Source: CAYYOS01 sp964473355
GTDB lineage: Bacteria > Pseudomonadota > Gammaproteobacteria > Burkholderiales > REEB80
Length of the DNA stretch: 6,538 nucleotides
Reading direction: 5' to 3'
Assembly (NCBI GenBank): GCA_964473355.1
Contig: CAYYOS010000138.1
Coordinates: 1-6,538 of the forward strand
Positions 5,124 to 6,538 of the stretch are shown here, in pieces. Within the stretch, counting starts at the first letter, position 1, and each line of letters begins with the position of its first letter. Made by a program: the position numbers and the translations under genes. A model generated the notes under the pieces. It was not told the origin of the DNA, ran no database searches, and saw only the letters and a program-made list of their open reading frames with translations.

Positions 5124-6538
5124 TTACTTACCCAACTTCTTTAATTGTTCGTTCAGTTTCGCCAAGAGCGATGTAAAATCCGCAACGCGGTTTTTTTCTT
5201 GTACGACGACGGCTTCGGGCGCGCGCGCAATGAATCCTTCGTTGCTAAGTTTGGCCTGAGCTTTTTGTATTTCCTGCGAGACCCGCGCGATTTCTTTTTC
5301 TATACGCAAGCGCTCGCTATCTTTGTCGATCGTAATTTGCAGCAATAGTCTAAATTCACCGACGTTGGCAATGGGTGCGTCGCTATCGGTAACGCTTTCC
5401 ACGATGCTCACCTCGCTTACTTTAGCAAGTGGGGTAAGGTAGGGAATCAAAGCACGTAGCGTATCGGCGTTACCCATTGCCAACAAAGGCACGCGCAGCG
5501 CCGGTGAAATATTCATTTCCCCGCGCAGGGCACGACAGGCATTCACCATTTCTTTTAAAAGCTGAATTTGCGCCTGAGCAGAGGCATCGATCTTAGTTAG
5601 ATCCGGAACGGGATAAACGGCGATCATAATACTTTCGCCGGTTTTTCCACTTAGCGGCACGACTTTTTGCCACAGCTCTTCGGTGATAAAAGGAATCAGC
5701 GGGTGCGCCAGGCGCAAAGTGGTTTCTAAAACGCGCACCAGCGTGCGGCGGGTGCCGCGTTGGTTTTCCGCTGTTCCGGCGTTGAGCTGAACCTTAGCCA
5801 GTTCAACGTACCAATCACAATATTCATCCCACACAAATTCGTAAATCGCGCGTGCGGCCAGATCAAACCGATATTGCTCTAAGGCCTCTATCGTCGCGGT
5901 TTCCGCTTCCTGGAGGCGACCGATAATCCATTTATCCGCAAAGCTTAAGTGAACGGGCAGCGCTTCATCCAAGCCCACGTCTTGGCCCTCGACATTCATC
6001 AACACAAAGCGTGTGGCGTTCCACAATTTATTGCAAAAATTCCGGTAGCCTTCGCAGCGGTTTAAGTCAAATTTGATATCTCGCCCGTGCGTTGCTAGGC
6101 TTGCTAAGGTAAATCGCAAAGCGTCCACGCCGAAAGCAGGTATGCCTTTAGGGAATTGCTGCTTAGTGGCCGCTGCGATTTTTGGCGCTTGTTTGGGATC
6201 CATCAAGTTACTGGTGCGTTTGTCTAATAAGTCAGCCAGGCTTATCCCATCGATTAAATCTATCGGGTCTAAAACATTGCCCTTAGATTTGCTCATTTTT
6301 TGACCTTCGGCATCGCGTATGAGCCCGGTAACATACACATCGCGAAATGGAATTTGTCCGGTGAAATGTAAGGACATCATTACCATGCGCGCCACCCAGA
6401 AAAATATAATGTCAAAGCCGGTGACCAAAACTGAGGTCGGTAAAAACTTTTTATAGGCTGCCGTTTCCTCCGGCCAGCCTAACGTGGAAAATGGCCACAA
6501 TGCTGAGGAAAACCAAGTGTCCAGTACGTCCGGGTCTT
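5124..6538 (-). CDS. valS: Valyl-tRNA synthetase, C-terminal half (5' end beyond window)
   Basis: ValS charges tRNA-Val with valine in the cytoplasm. The gene runs leftwards from outside the window; 470 residues are visible, about half of a full protein of roughly 900-950. The first visible residues are DPDVLDTWFSSALWPFSTLG, so the open frame continues to the window edge and the TTG at 6500 is an internal leucine, not a start. Visible parts are: GFDIIFFWVARM in the catalytic domain; the ATP-binding KMSKS motif in GQKMSKSKGN (about visible residues 78-87); the anticodon-binding helical domain with CEGYRNFCNKLWNATRF and EYCDWYVELAKVQL; PLIPFITEELWQ; and a C-terminal coiled-coil arm from about visible residue 395 (ERLRIEKEIARVSQEIQKAQ to LNEQLKKLGK) that contacts tRNA. 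The HIGH motif and editing domain lie outside. The 3' end faces the receiver-like gene, with 42 bases between; I see no clear terminator there. Confidence 0.97.
   Translation of the reverse strand, partial: DPDVLDTWFSSALWPFSTLGWPEETAAYKKFLPTSVLVTGFDIIFFWVARMVMMSLHFTGQIPFRDVYVTGLIRDAEGQKMSKSKGNVLDPIDLIDGISLADLLDKRTSNLMDPKQAPKIAAATKQQFPKGIPAFGVDALRFTLASLATHGRDIKFDLNRCEGYRNFCNKLWNATRFVLMNVEGQDVGLDEALPVHLSFADKWIIGRLQEAETATIEALEQYRFDLAARAIYEFVWDEYCDWYVELAKVQLNAGTAENQRGTRRTLVRVLETTLRLAHPLIPFITEELWQKVVPLSGKTGESIMIAVYPVPDLTKIDASAQAQIQLLKEMVNACRALRGEMNISPALRVPLLAMGNADTLRALIPYLTPLAKVSEVSIVESVTDSDAPIANVGEFRLLLQITIDKDSERLRIEKEIARVSQEIQKAQAKLSNEGFIARAPEAVVVQEKNRVADFTSLLAKLNEQLKKLGK

Noticed and set aside
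6498..6500. TTG at 6500 as the start of the valS frame
   Set aside because: The open frame continues upstream to the window edge with conserved ValS residues (DPDVLDTWFSSA), so the codon is an internal leucine and the gene is simply cut by the window.

Overview
The window looks like chromosomal DNA of a proteobacterium, most likely a betaproteobacterium of roughly balanced G+C content. This rests on the close match of the valyl-tRNA synthetase C-terminal half (for example CEGYRNFCNKLWNATRFVLMN-type core) to my memory of betaproteobacterial ValS, and on an AsmA-family gene next to mutY, an arrangement also known in Pseudomonas. The lineage is an inference from remembered families, not from a search. 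Genes are packed tightly, with no gene-free stretch above about 120 bases, and no IS element, phage gene or CRISPR array is visible.

Left part (1-3260, + strand): a complete tRNA-Gly(CCC) with encoded CCA is followed after 12 bases by an AsmA-family gene starting at TTG. The AsmA protein is short and appears to lack its usual C-terminal domain; its stop codon shares a base with the start codon of mutY (A/8-oxoG adenine glycosylase). mutY in turn overlaps by 11 bases a gene for a SCO1/SenC-type lipoprotein, a copper/thiol factor for cytochrome c oxidase assembly. The three genes form an apparent translationally coupled operon that ends at a probable intrinsic terminator near 3231-3258.

Middle part (3282-5081, + strand): an unrecognised 127-residue soluble protein, then a lipoate-protein-ligase-like protein, then a 129-residue stand-alone protein that resembles a response-regulator receiver domain with several signature positions changed. 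The last two overlap by 8 bases, so they are probably translated together. This lipoyl-ligase/pseudo-receiver pair is the least ordinary item in the window.

Right part (5124-6538, - strand): the C-terminal half of valS, facing the receiver-like gene tail to tail with only 42 bases between them. Its N-terminal half, including the HIGH motif and editing domain, lies outside the window.

Most of the window is housekeeping: translation (tRNA-Gly, ValS), DNA repair (MutY), envelope (AsmA) and respiration (SCO). I see no clear evidence of a large novel system. The points worth follow-up are the shortened AsmA, the ligase/receiver pair, and the orphan 127-residue protein.
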